This document shows, piece by piece, positions 8,736-17,835 of a stretch of 64,000 bases of DNA. Positions within the stretch are counted from its first letter, which is position 1, and the number at the start of each line of letters is the position of its first letter. Both the position numbers and the translations under genes were made by a program. Below the pieces are notes generated by a model, which made no database searches, was not told the DNA's origin, and worked only from the letters and a program-made list of their open reading frames with translations. The DNA comes from Clostridiales bacterium (GTDB lineage: Bacteria; Bacillota; Clostridia; Peptostreptococcales; Acidaminobacteraceae), in the NCBI GenBank assembly GCA_016933835.1, contig JAFGAC010000134.1, positions 1 through 64,000 of the forward strand, given 5' to 3'.

Positions 8736-8816
8736 TCCTTTACCTCCCTATCCATAGACTCGCCAAAATCAGGTACTTTTATCAAGTTTAAAAACCCTTT
8801 TTGTGCGGTTACCCAG
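8736..8816 (-). ncRNA. probable L21 leader (5' untranslated regulatory region of rplU)
   Basis: About 80 bases lie between the predicted start of transcription and rplU. Low-GC Gram-positives carry a conserved structured L21 leader at this place (Rfam L21_leader), thought to allow feedback by L21. The segment contains complementary pieces that can fold, including A and T runs flanking GGG and a GGCGAGTCTATGG block before the ribosome-binding site. The match rests on location and general character, not on a covariance search. Confidence 0.5.
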
Positions 8817-8822
8817 GTAAAT

Positions 8823-8851
8823 ATAATATCACACAGGGTATAATTAGTCAA
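8823..8851 (-). promoter_or_regulatory. promoter of rplU-prp-rpmA
   Basis: On the minus strand TTGACT (8846-8851) and TATTAT (8823-8828) are separated by 17 bases, a near-consensus vegetative promoter. The -35 lies at the 3' end of the RNase E/G-like gene, so the ribosomal protein genes have a strong internal start inside the long gene run. Confidence 0.75.
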
Positions 8852-10052
8852 TCACCATAAGCGGCTTAATGCTATAATCATCAACATTTCGATTATATAC
8901 AAAAGTCATTGAAAAATCAAATGATTTTTGTATATTTATGATAAAATCATTTTTTTCATAGTATTTTGGATGAAGTGCAATTTCAAGGGAGTCAAAATTG
9001 ACATGTTCCTCAAGATATTTGATCCTTAAAAAAAGTCTTTCCAATAGTATTTCTTCATCACTGAATTCCATGATTGAACGGTTCACAACTCTTCTGGATA
9101 ACTCAATCATTCCTAATTTTGTTATATCATGAAATCTTATATCACCAAGAACATAAGTACTTTTATTTATAAATTCTGTAAATTGGAGTATCTCTTTTCG
9201 ATTATTGATTGTTATGCTGTCAATCAATATAACGCCGCTTAAATTTCTTATATAAATCTCATCTAGAATGTATTCAAATAGACTTATATTCATTTGCAGA
9301 TGATCATTTTTTTTCAACCCTTTGTATTGATAGGAATCAAAATCAATCACAGTCCCAATTTTTGTTAGCTCAAAGGACGCTTTCATTCTATTTTGAAAAA
9401 TAATTTCTTTTTTTAAATGATTCTCGAGTAAATCCTCTAACTCAAGTATTTTATTGAGATCAGTCACTTTTTCAACTGCAAATTCTTGATAGTTATTTCT
9501 GTAGATAAGTTGTTTATTGTTTTTAATCTTTACTTTCAGTCTCACTGTATCCCATAGACTGTAAAATTCAGTCACTTCTTTCTCGATTTCCTCAAGTGTC
9601 TTGTTTTCACATTCAGTTCTAAATAAGAATCCAGTATATTTGAAGAAGTATGATAATATTTCTTCTTGTTTGTCTAAACTAATTTTCTTGCTGAAACGAT
9701 TTTTAAAATCATCGGGGAAAAAAATAACACTTTCACCTTTGAAATATATTTCATCACTGACGCGATAACCTTTATCCCCACGTTCTTCTTTTGTCACTAC
9801 TATAGGCAAATAAGTTCCCTGGTGATACTTTTTCTTTGATTTCATGAATCCAGTATAATGATCAAACTCAATAAAATAACCATCGATTTCTTTGACATAA
9901 TTGACAATTTTGCCCACATAAACATCATCAGTCTGCGGATTCTGATTATTTCCTCTTATTAATATTTTTTTCAATTTATCATCGTCAAATACAAATGTTT
10001 TTATGAAATTATAACCTGTATATTCATAGGCAACCATGCTAGAATAATTCAA
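8844..10052 (-). CDS. divergent RNase E/G-family protein
   Basis: A 402-residue member of the RNase E/G family, shorter than E. coli RNase G (489). It has an S1-like N-terminal region (about 40-120, DDVYVGKIV followed by VSDEIYFKGESVIFFP, matching the TTEIxxxGRxxVLMP stretch of RNase G) and a DNase-I-like core with GVILIDSITINNR (Asp278 fits the first catalytic Asp) and LGMIELSRR. The second catalytic Asp does not align cleanly and the CxxCxGxG zinc-link is not seen. It probably starts at TTG (10050-10052), because AGAAGG lies 8 bases before it; the next ATG is 15 bases further and too far from any ribosome-binding site. It overlaps the DUF2344 gene by 14 bases. Confidence 0.8.
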   Translation of the reverse strand: MNYSSMVAYEYTGYNFIKTFVFDDDKLKKILIRGNNQNPQTDDVYVGKIVNYVKEIDGYFIEFDHYTGFMKSKKKYHQGTYLPIVVTKEERGDKGYRVSDEIYFKGESVIFFPDDFKNRFSKKISLDKQEEILSYFFKYTGFLFRTECENKTLEEIEKEVTEFYSLWDTVRLKVKIKNNKQLIYRNNYQEFAVEKVTDLNKILELEDLLENHLKKEIIFQNRMKASFELTKIGTVIDFDSYQYKGLKKNDHLQMNISLFEYILDEIYIRNLSGVILIDSITINNRKEILQFTEFINKSTYVLGDIRFHDITKLGMIELSRRVVNRSIMEFSDEEILLERLFLRIKYLEEHVNFDSLEIALHPKYYEKNDFIINIQKSFDFSMTFVYNRNVDDYSIKPLMVID

Positions 10053-10701
10053 TTAAAAGACCTTCTTTTTCTTTGTAAAGTTTTGTTCTTATAACATCCA
10101 TTTTTTCATGGGGAATTTTTATGATTTGGTCCATTAGAACAAGGGGCTTCAAATTTGAAACACTGCCAGCATCCAATTTCATGAAAATCAACTTTTCCTC
10201 ATCCAGATATTTCAATACCTTTACTTGGCTCCTGATATCCACTTCTTTTCTTTTTCCTTTTTTCGTACGCTTTAGTATCAACACTTCATCTTTGGACAAG
10301 AAATTATCAATTGACTCTTTGATTAGATTTCCATCCATATTTTCATTGATCTTGATCAGATAATCGCCTGCTGCTACTTGACTCATCAGCGAATCATCAT
10401 TTTCAATAAAATACCCTTCCATAAGATAAAAATCTTTAGGAAAGAAGTCAATCTGGTCCTTTAATAATTGATTGATTTCGAATTCATCAATAACATCAAT
10501 ATCAATAATCTCATATTCACTCAATGAGCCTACTGGAAGGGGTGCTGCAAAAGAAATATTCGGATGTGGATTAAATCCATTTGAATATTTAAGCGGCACA
10601 TCCGCCCTCTTCATAGATCTTTCAAGCATGTTTTGTGTCTCTAAGTGCGATAGGAATCTCAATCTACCACTTTTTTGTGCTTTTATTCTTAAAATAGGCA
10701 T
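10039..10701 (-). CDS. TIGR03936 / DUF2344 family protein (radical-SAM-linked)
   Basis: A 220-residue protein of unknown exact function that accompanies the TIGR03960 radical SAM protein in Clostridia and other Firmicutes, sometimes fused to it. The N-terminus (RIKAQKSGRLRFLSHLE, then a segment with GFNPHPNISFA) is the family signature. The ATG at 10699-10701 overlaps the radical SAM stop by one base (TAATG) and follows GGAGGTG, so I prefer it to a start 20 codons upstream that would lie inside the radical SAM gene. Confidence 0.88.
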   Translation of the reverse strand: MPILRIKAQKSGRLRFLSHLETQNMLERSMKRADVPLKYSNGFNPHPNISFAAPLPVGSLSEYEIIDIDVIDEFEINQLLKDQIDFFPKDFYLMEGYFIENDDSLMSQVAAGDYLIKINENMDGNLIKESIDNFLSKDEVLILKRTKKGKRKEVDIRSQVKVLKYLDEEKLIFMKLDAGSVSNLKPLVLMDQIIKIPHEKMDVIRTKLYKEKEGLLIELF

Positions 10702-12512
10702 TAACAGACACCTCCAAGATGACTCGTATTGACACCACACACTGTACAACCTTTTCGGCAATCTCTTGTGGTCATTCCATTTTTCGCTTTTTCGTTTTCA
10801 TTGATTAAATATTCTTTCGTTACACCTGCTTGTATATGATCCCAAGGCAATATTTCATCATAATCTCTTTTTCTTAAATATTCATCTGGGTTGATTCCAA
10901 CTTCTTCAAAAGCAGTCATCCAAGCATTGAAACTGAATATTTCATGCCATCCGTCAAATTTATTTCCTCGCTCTACTGCTTTCAGCAGGACTTGAGAAAG
11001 TCTTCTATCTCCTCTAGAAAATACCCCTTCAAGATAACTTGTATCAGGATCATGATAGATGAAATTAAAGGCTTTTCCTTTTAGTCTGCTTTTTAACAAA
11101 TTCTCTTTATTTCTCAATTCTTCGATTGAATCCTGTTTTTCCCATTGAAATGGTGTCATTGGTTTTGGAACAAAACATGATGCTGAAACAGTTAAATTCA
11201 AGCGATTTCTTGATGAGTTTTTATTGTAGATATCTTTCACTTTATATGCAATATTTGAAATAGCTTCAATATCTTCAACTGTCTCTGTAGGCAGTCCTAT
11301 CATGAAATATAGTTTAACACGGTCCCATCCCAGTGTAAAAATACTTTGCATTGTAGTATAGAGATCTTCTTCGGTAACACCTTTGTTGATGACATCTCTA
11401 AGTCTTTGTGTTCCAGCCTCAGGTGCAAATGTCAGACCTGTTTTTCTTACTTTTTGAACTTCTTTCAGGACATCTACTGAATATGAATTCAATCGTAGAG
11501 AAGGAAGGGAAATTCCTGTCTTGCCTTCCTCATAATCGCTAATCATTGAAGGAATCAAAGTTTCAATATTAGAATAATCCAATGTACTTAGAGAGGATAG
11601 GCTTACTTCATCATATCCTGAACTTTTCAACAAATCACTCGCGCTGCTTTTAATCGTTTCTATCGATTTTTCTCTTACAGGTCTATAGACCATTCCCGCC
11701 TGGCAAAATCTACATCCCGCTGTACATCCCCTAAATATTTCTACAATTACACGATTGTGCACAACTTCCATATAAGGAATAATCATTTTCGAAGGATAGT
11801 ACACATTATCAAAATCCTCTATGATTCTTTTCCCGATAGTATCAGGCGCTGAATCATAATTCTTTTTGAAAGAATTTATTCTTCCATCTTCTGAGTAAGT
11901 GACATCATAAAATTTCGGTACATAGATTCCTTGAATCAAAACCGCTTCTTTAAGAAACTGCTCTTTATCCCTATCTACTTTTTCGTATAATTCTATCAGT
12001 TCCAAAATTACTTCTTCAGCTTCACCTATTACAAATAAATCTATGAATGCCGAAAGCGGTTCAGGGTTATAAGAACAGGATCCTCCCGCAATGACAATTG
12101 GAAAACTTTCATCTCGATCTATTGATAAAAGAGGTATATTGCTGAGTTTTAACATATTCAGCACATTTGTATAACTCAATTCATACTGAAGTGTGAAACC
12201 TATGATATCCATTTTTTTTAAAGGTGTCTGTGTTTCAATCGTAAATAGTTCAATATTTTCATCCACCATTTGCTTTTCAAAATCTATCCATGGAGAAAAC
12301 ACTCTCTCACAATAGATATTTTCTTTTTCGTTCAAAAGATTATATAAAATATGAAGTCCTAAATGCGACATTCCTACCTCATATACATCAGGAAAAGCAA
12401 AAGCAAAACGAATTGTATCCTCTTTAACATCTTTCATATAGGAATTATACTCTCCACCTATATACCTGCTTGGTTTTTCTGATTTGTAAAATAATTCTTC
12501 AATTTTATTCAT
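10701..12512 (-). CDS. TIGR03960-family B12-binding-type radical SAM protein
   Basis: A 603-residue radical SAM protein with an N-terminal cobalamin-binding-like domain (about 20-200), a radical SAM core with the cluster motif CTAGCRFC (CxxxCxxC, about residue 264) and a C-terminal cysteine-rich tail (DCRKGCTVCGV). The family is regularly found beside DUF2344, RNase E/G and rplU in Clostridia; its substrate is not established, though tRNA or rRNA modification fits the ribosome-related neighbours. It is translationally coupled to DUF2344. Confidence 0.9.
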   Translation of the reverse strand: MNKIEELFYKSEKPSRYIGGEYNSYMKDVKEDTIRFAFAFPDVYEVGMSHLGLHILYNLLNEKENIYCERVFSPWIDFEKQMVDENIELFTIETQTPLKKMDIIGFTLQYELSYTNVLNMLKLSNIPLLSIDRDESFPIVIAGGSCSYNPEPLSAFIDLFVIGEAEEVILELIELYEKVDRDKEQFLKEAVLIQGIYVPKFYDVTYSEDGRINSFKKNYDSAPDTIGKRIIEDFDNVYYPSKMIIPYMEVVHNRVIVEIFRGCTAGCRFCQAGMVYRPVREKSIETIKSSASDLLKSSGYDEVSLSSLSTLDYSNIETLIPSMISDYEEGKTGISLPSLRLNSYSVDVLKEVQKVRKTGLTFAPEAGTQRLRDVINKGVTEEDLYTTMQSIFTLGWDRVKLYFMIGLPTETVEDIEAISNIAYKVKDIYNKNSSRNRLNLTVSASCFVPKPMTPFQWEKQDSIEELRNKENLLKSRLKGKAFNFIYHDPDTSYLEGVFSRGDRRLSQVLLKAVERGNKFDGWHEIFSFNAWMTAFEEVGINPDEYLRKRDYDEILPWDHIQAGVTKEYLINENEKAKNGMTTRDCRKGCTVCGVNTSHLGGVC

Positions 12513-12526
12513 ATTTCCTCCAATTT

Positions 12527-13639
12527 CTATAATAAAAAACTACTTCTCTTCCGTCTCATATGAACATTCAAAACAAGCCCAATTGCAATCATACTGGTTA
12601 TAATTGAACTGCCGCCGTAACTTAAAAAAGGCAATGTAATTCCAGTAACAGGCATGATTCCCATTGTCATTCCAATATTTTCTAAAATTTGAAAAAAGAA
12701 CATTGCCAAAACACCTATGATCATAAGTGAACCAAAAGAATCTTTAGCTTTTGAAGCCAAATACAACATTCTCATTAATAGAATACCATAAAGACCGATG
12801 ATAACTGAACCTCCAATGAAACCTAGTTCTTCACCAGCCACTGCAAAGATAAAATCGGTCTCTTGTACAGGAAGATAGTCATATCTATGATATTCTCCAT
12901 TAAAAAGACCTTTTCCAAGTAATTCACCTGATCCAATAGTTATTTTTGACTGCATAACATGATAATTTCCTGGAAGTGTCGGATCATTTGGATTCATAAA
13001 AGCTTCTATTCTTTGAAGCTGATAGGGCTCTAAAAATTTTAATGAAAGTGGCATAGCTACAGCTAGCCCGATAATTCCAGCCAAAATCATTTTATAATTG
13101 AGTCCTGCATAAAACAGCATTGCAATGGCAATAATCACAAAAACCAATGCACTTCCTAAATCTGGCTGTTTAAGCAGTAAAATAATAAAAGGTGCTGCCA
13201 TTAAAAATGGAACAATCAAATCTTTCAAATTGTTTAATTTACCATATTTTGATTCTAAATATTTTGCATATGAAATTATAAACCCTATTTTAGCAATTTC
13301 AGAAGTCTGAAAATCTATAATTCCAAGATCAACCCAACTTCTTGCATTGTTTCTGTATACACCGAGTCCTGGTATATAAACAGAAAGCAACAAAAGTATT
13401 GATATGACATAAATGATTTTATAAAAATCACCATAAGTATTATAATCAAAATACATGACAAAAAGCATCAGCAAAAATCCCAAAGCAAATCCTATTATTT
13501 GTATTTTAACTTGTCTTGTCAATCCTTCCACTTGCATATTAGTTGCACTGGCAATAACAAAAATACCAATGATAAACAACAAAATTATCAACAATATAAG
13601 CAAAAAATCTATATTTTTTATCAATTTTTTATTAATCAT
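12527..13639 (-). CDS. rodA: RodA/FtsW-family peptidoglycan glycosyltransferase
   Basis: A 370-residue SEDS protein with about ten membrane helices. It polymerises lipid II for side-wall growth together with PBP2. The conserved SEDS segments are visible: the extracellular loop with ARSWVDLGIIDFQTSEIAKIG and the C-terminal GITLPFLSYGGSS. It follows the PBP2 gene by one base, so the pair acts as a coupled synthase. The start is ATG after AGAAGGAAG. In many Firmicutes minCDE lies between these two genes; it is absent here. Confidence 0.94.
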   Translation of the reverse strand: MINKKLIKNIDFLLILLIILLFIIGIFVIASATNMQVEGLTRQVKIQIIGFALGFLLMLFVMYFDYNTYGDFYKIIYVISILLLLSVYIPGLGVYRNNARSWVDLGIIDFQTSEIAKIGFIISYAKYLESKYGKLNNLKDLIVPFLMAAPFIILLLKQPDLGSALVFVIIAIAMLFYAGLNYKMILAGIIGLAVAMPLSLKFLEPYQLQRIEAFMNPNDPTLPGNYHVMQSKITIGSGELLGKGLFNGEYHRYDYLPVQETDFIFAVAGEELGFIGGSVIIGLYGILLMRMLYLASKAKDSFGSLMIIGVLAMFFFQILENIGMTMGIMPVTGITLPFLSYGGSSIITSMIAIGLVLNVHMRRKRSSFLL

Positions 13640-13640
13640 T

Positions 13641-16475
13641 TTATTCTTCCTTCTCTAAACTAAGATACTCTGCAATGATATCTCTAGCAATTGGCGATCC
13701 ATAACCACCATGACCTCCCTGAGGAATAAGAACAACAATAGCTATCTCCGGATTGTCAAATGGTGCAAAGCCAACAAACCAAGCATAACTGTCATAGTCT
13801 TCTCTGTATTGATTAATAATTGTATCATTCAATTCAAGATTGCTTAATAATTTTATTGCTTCTCTCATTGCTGATCCTGATGTTAAATAACCGCTTGTAA
13901 TCAATGTGTCAATTTTTTTTGTAAGTTGATTTTTTTTTGCGTCGTCATCCGATTCATCTTTGCTTCTTTCATAAGCAGCGAGTTCTTCGTTTCTAATTCT
14001 TAATACTTCTTCTGTCTTAATTTGTACTTCGTCAATATTTAAAATTGGATCTATTAATTTTAAATTATCTGTCAGATAATCAACTTCATCAGCTGGCGGA
14101 ATTTTTCCTTCTTTTTCAGCAGTACCTGTTTTTGCTCCGATATCAACAGGAAAATCATAGAAAAATGTTCTTGCAGTTCCTTGAGTTCCTTGTACCACTT
14201 GATACATTCCTTTTTTAATTGCATCCAAAGTTCCATCTTTTAGATCCAAGGGCTCTATTCCTTGATTTTTTAGGACAGGCACATCATCGATAGAATCGAC
14301 AAGACTTAGCTCATAAAGATAACCCCCGTTGGAAACTGCCATAATATATCGTGCCATTTGAAGAGGCGAATAAAGATGATCTCCTTGTCCAATCGCCATA
14401 TTTAGAGTATCTCCTTCAAACCATCCAATTCTATTGAAATAATCATATTTTATTATATCAGCCATATCAGCAATCAAATAATAATCATCATATGCCCCAA
14501 TATCTATCAATCTTTTTATCAGTGAAGAACGTGATGGGTTTTCATCTGCCCAGGAAATTATTTCATCAAGCACCTTTTGCAATCGATTGTCATCAGACAC
14601 GATATCTATAGGAAAATACGTATCTATTATCTCATTCAACTTGATTTTAAGACCATACAAGACACTATTCTTTTTCTTTTGTTCATCAGGAACTCCTCTA
14701 ACTGTTTCCTCTATTTCAATTCCTGTACTTTCATTCAATCCAAATTTTTTCGCATAATCAATCATAATAGATGCATTCATTTCAATTCCCAAAGATCTGT
14801 TATTTTTATAGTCCATACCCATTGAAAGATTAAAGAAATAATAATTACATGACACTTCAAGGGCCTTATACAAATCTGTAGGTCCATGTTTCAAATGGTA
14901 ATCATTCCAATACCAACAGCCAAAAATATTATTACCTACTTCAACATAACCATTCGAATCCAATTTTCTATCAGGATCCAGCCCTTGTTCCATCGCTGCT
15001 ATACCAGTTATCATTTTAAAAGTTGATCCAGGCTGCACCGCTGTTAGGGTCGCGGTATTGAATAACGGTCTTGGTGCCAAAGGATTTCGGGCATTTTCAG
15101 GACTGAGCGCATCCCAATCTTCAGTACTGATTCCTGTTGTAAAAAGATTTGGGTCATATGTCGGATAATTTGCAAGCGCGAGCACTTCACCATTACTCAC
15201 ATCTAACACGACTACAGCACCTGACTCAGCTTTTTCAGCTTTTTCATAAGTTACAGTGCCCCATTTATCTTCATAGATTCCGCCATTTTGTATCGCAGGT
15301 ATCCATTTGGCAAGGGATTCTTCCGCAGCCTTTTGAAGGTCCAAATCTATTGTTAGCTTAATGTCCCCGCCCGATTGAGGTTCAACCGATTTTAAGCCAT
15401 CATATTCGTCTTCCACTTCTTTAACCAACCGACCATAGGCATCAACTTCAATATAGCGATACCCATTGTCTCCTCTGAGAACACTTTCATATTCTCCCTC
15501 TATTCCAACTTTTCCAATCAAATCATTCGGATTGTAATTTGATTCATCTACAAATTTCTGAATTTCATACTCACTTGATATCTTACCTAAATAACCCAAA
15601 ATATGAGCTGCCAACGTCTCATTCGGATATGATCGAATAGGCTCAATTGAAATATTAATTCCTGGCAGCTCCATTCCCATTTCTTCGATTAAAACCGCTG
15701 TTTTTTGACTTACATTGTCAGCTATTTTTATAGGATTATATGACATATATCCTTGCTCTTTCAATGCATAACGTAAAGTTAATATTTTGATGGCCTCTTC
15801 ATCTGATACGCTTTCATCAATTCCGTATGATTTAATATTTCTTAAAAAATCCAACGCTTCTTTAGCTGTTGCATCTAAAGCAATGCCATAAAACTTCAAA
15901 AAGTTTTCTTTGTATATTTCACTTAAATATTTCATGGATCTGACTGAAATAGGCAACTTTATTCCTTGCAGCAACAAGAAATTCTGTGCCTCATAATTAT
16001 CCAATTCTTCAGAAATCTGCTCTTTATACCTAATATCGTTAAATATGTTTTCAGCTGAGACATACCCATCATATCCACTTGATTCCAACCACTCAAGCAC
16101 GTTCAAATCATACGAGTACCTGATTTCACCATCGCTAATTATTATAGGAAGATTGATATGACGTTCTTGATTATCATCAAGAATATCAATTATATCAATG
16201 GCTACTTGATTGAAGTCCTCAGAGCTTAAACTATCACCCATGAATTGGACAGTAAAAGCCGGTACATTTCCAGCAAGCAATATACCATTTCTATCATATA
16301 TTTCACCACGTTTTGCAACTTCTGGTATTTGCTTGATACGGTTATTCAGCGCTTTTTCACTATAATACTCTCCGTTAATGATTGTAAGATTAGCCAACCT
16401 TCCAATCAATAGGACTACAATAGCAATAATGACGATACCTATTAAATTCTGCCTGTCAAATATTTTTTTAAACAT
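13641..16475 (-). CDS. mrdA: penicillin-binding protein 2 (class B, elongasome transpeptidase), unusually long
   Basis: A 944-residue class B PBP with an N-terminal membrane helix (about 11-31), a pedestal/dimerisation region and a transpeptidase domain. Active-site motifs are Ser484 in STFK, Ser542 in SCN and Lys782 in KTGT. It is much longer than a typical PBP2 (about 630-700). The extra length lies in three places: the pedestal, a helical stretch of roughly 80 residues between SCN and the GDTLNMAIGQG segment, and a charged, helix-rich stretch of roughly 75-100 residues between KTGT and the conserved YAWFVGFAP. No frameshift or stop is seen, so it is probably functional. It lies between mreD and rodA as part of the rod-shape operon. 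Confidence 0.95.
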   Translation of the reverse strand: MFKKIFDRQNLIGIVIIAIVVLLIGRLANLTIINGEYYSEKALNNRIKQIPEVAKRGEIYDRNGILLAGNVPAFTVQFMGDSLSSEDFNQVAIDIIDILDDNQERHINLPIIISDGEIRYSYDLNVLEWLESSGYDGYVSAENIFNDIRYKEQISEELDNYEAQNFLLLQGIKLPISVRSMKYLSEIYKENFLKFYGIALDATAKEALDFLRNIKSYGIDESVSDEEAIKILTLRYALKEQGYMSYNPIKIADNVSQKTAVLIEEMGMELPGINISIEPIRSYPNETLAAHILGYLGKISSEYEIQKFVDESNYNPNDLIGKVGIEGEYESVLRGDNGYRYIEVDAYGRLVKEVEDEYDGLKSVEPQSGGDIKLTIDLDLQKAAEESLAKWIPAIQNGGIYEDKWGTVTYEKAEKAESGAVVVLDVSNGEVLALANYPTYDPNLFTTGISTEDWDALSPENARNPLAPRPLFNTATLTAVQPGSTFKMITGIAAMEQGLDPDRKLDSNGYVEVGNNIFGCWYWNDYHLKHGPTDLYKALEVSCNYYFFNLSMGMDYKNNRSLGIEMNASIMIDYAKKFGLNESTGIEIEETVRGVPDEQKKKNSVLYGLKIKLNEIIDTYFPIDIVSDDNRLQKVLDEIISWADENPSRSSLIKRLIDIGAYDDYYLIADMADIIKYDYFNRIGWFEGDTLNMAIGQGDHLYSPLQMARYIMAVSNGGYLYELSLVDSIDDVPVLKNQGIEPLDLKDGTLDAIKKGMYQVVQGTQGTARTFFYDFPVDIGAKTGTAEKEGKIPPADEVDYLTDNLKLIDPILNIDEVQIKTEEVLRIRNEELAAYERSKDESDDDAKKNQLTKKIDTLITSGYLTSGSAMREAIKLLSNLELNDTIINQYREDYDSYAWFVGFAPFDNPEIAIVVLIPQGGHGGYGSPIARDIIAEYLSLEKEE

Positions 16476-16484
16476 ATAACCCCT

Positions 16485-16973
16485 CTATCTAATCTCATAT
16501 CCTTTGATATGATTAAAAACAAATCCATAAAAAACATATATCACTACAGTATTATACATCGCTTCTAAAAACCCAATTTCAACTATATAATGAAATGACC
16601 TTGTTGTATCTCTAAGTAGTATAGAAATACTATAATAGAGCAAATGGTAACTGATCGTTGAAATAAAAACGCTTAGTATGGCACTTAATTTATAGTCACT
16701 GAGAAAAACCTCTTTTATTGAATACAATACTAAACTTATTATCAAATAAATCAAAATAGATATTCCAATAGCTTTAGATGCAAAAATATCTTGAAGCAAG
16801 CCAAAAAAAACAGCGAGATAGATTCCTTCCCTATTATCTAGAATCAACACGGAAATTACAATTGAAATTAAAAGCAAGTTTGGAACGACACCCATAATGC
16901 GAAACAATTGAAAAAAAGTCGTTTGTAAAAGAAAAATAAGGAGAGCTAAAATGAAAAGATACCTTTTCTTCAT
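16485..16973 (-). CDS. mreD: rod shape-determining protein MreD
   Basis: A 162-residue membrane protein with about five or six helices, as expected for MreD, which works with MreC, RodA and PBP2 in side-wall synthesis. Sequence conservation in MreD is low, so the call rests on size, topology and position after mreC and before PBP2. I chose the ATG at 16971-16973, which lies one base after the mreC stop behind GAAGGTGAG, in place of an upstream alternative overlapping mreC. Confidence 0.88.
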   Translation of the reverse strand: MKKRYLFILALLIFLLQTTFFQLFRIMGVVPNLLLISIVISVLILDNREGIYLAVFFGLLQDIFASKAIGISILIYLIISLVLYSIKEVFLSDYKLSAILSVFISTISYHLLYYSISILLRDTTRSFHYIVEIGFLEAMYNTVVIYVFYGFVFNHIKGYEIR

Positions 16974-16974
16974 A

Positions 16975-17820
16975 TTACTCACCTTCTTCTTCAATTTTGT
17001 CTGGCGGCAAAACTAAAACACGGTTTATTTTTCTAAAATCCACCATCGGTTTTACAGAAATATTGATTAAAAGTTGATTGCTGTCAATTTCAACTGTCAT
17101 TACTTTTCCAATTATTATCCCTTCAGGATATAATCCCTTTCCAGAAGTAATAATCAAATCATCTTTGTAGACTTTTGCTTTTGGATCAAATAAGTAACCT
17201 TTCAATTCACCATCTATTCCACCATTGATGATACCTTCGTAATCTCTATCCTTACTGGCAATCTTCATCCCAATAGAACTTTTATTGTCTATTATTGAAA
17301 TTACTTTTGACCATTCGCTATTGCTTTCATAAACAGTTCCCACTAACCCATCACCATTAAGTACAACCGCATTTTTAGTAATCCCTTTATTTTCTCCTAT
17401 ATCAAGGCTGAACATATTGAACCAATTTCCAGGATCTTTTGAAACAACTCGTGCCTCAATCAAATTTTCACTATATTCATAGTCAACAAAATCAAAAACA
17501 TTTTGCAGCATTTTCAATTCTCCATATTCATTTGCAATAAGTGTTTCATCAACTAATTTGTTTCTCAACACTTGGTTTTCATTTTCCAATTCCATAATCA
17601 ACTTCTGATTTTCCCAGATATTAAAAATCGGGCTAAAAATAGAATCAGCAAAACCCGCAATTGCATTAAATGATTTTTGAACAGGTGTCAATACCTTTCC
17701 CAATACACTTTCAAATTGTGTAATTCGTTCTCTTCCACCATAAGTCAAAGCTGTTATGAGCACTAATAAAAATATTGAAATTGTAATAATTATTTTTTGT
17801 GTTTTACTAGTATTATTCAA
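16975..17820 (-). CDS. mreC: rod shape-determining protein MreC
   Basis: A 281-residue protein with one N-terminal membrane helix (about 9-27), a coiled coil (about 65-105) and a C-terminal beta-rich domain outside the membrane with the family segments VVSKDPGNWFNMFSLDIG and GLVGTV. It links MreB inside to the PBP2/RodA synthase outside. Neighbours mreB and mreD confirm the assignment. Confidence 0.94.
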   Translation of the reverse strand: MNNTSKTQKIIITISIFLLVLITALTYGGRERITQFESVLGKVLTPVQKSFNAIAGFADSIFSPIFNIWENQKLIMELENENQVLRNKLVDETLIANEYGELKMLQNVFDFVDYEYSENLIEARVVSKDPGNWFNMFSLDIGENKGITKNAVVLNGDGLVGTVYESNSEWSKVISIIDNKSSIGMKIASKDRDYEGIINGGIDGELKGYLFDPKAKVYKDDLIITSGKGLYPEGIIIGKVMTVEIDSNQLLINISVKPMVDFRKINRVLVLPPDKIEEEGE

Positions 17821-17835
17821 ATTCTCACCACTTTA

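Noticed and set aside
8636-8851. 71-codon frame on the minus strand across the rplU leader and start
   Set aside because: It overlaps rplU in another frame and covers the promoter and leader; no ribosome-binding site and no family resemblance.
10039-10761. Longer start of the DUF2344 protein (20 codons upstream)
   Set aside because: It lies inside the radical SAM gene, and the ATG at 10699-10701 has a strong ribosome-binding site and coupled TAATG.
13641-16475. Frameshift or gene fusion to explain the long PBP2
   Set aside because: The frame is open throughout, all three active-site motifs are in one frame and order, and the extra stretches do not resemble another gene.
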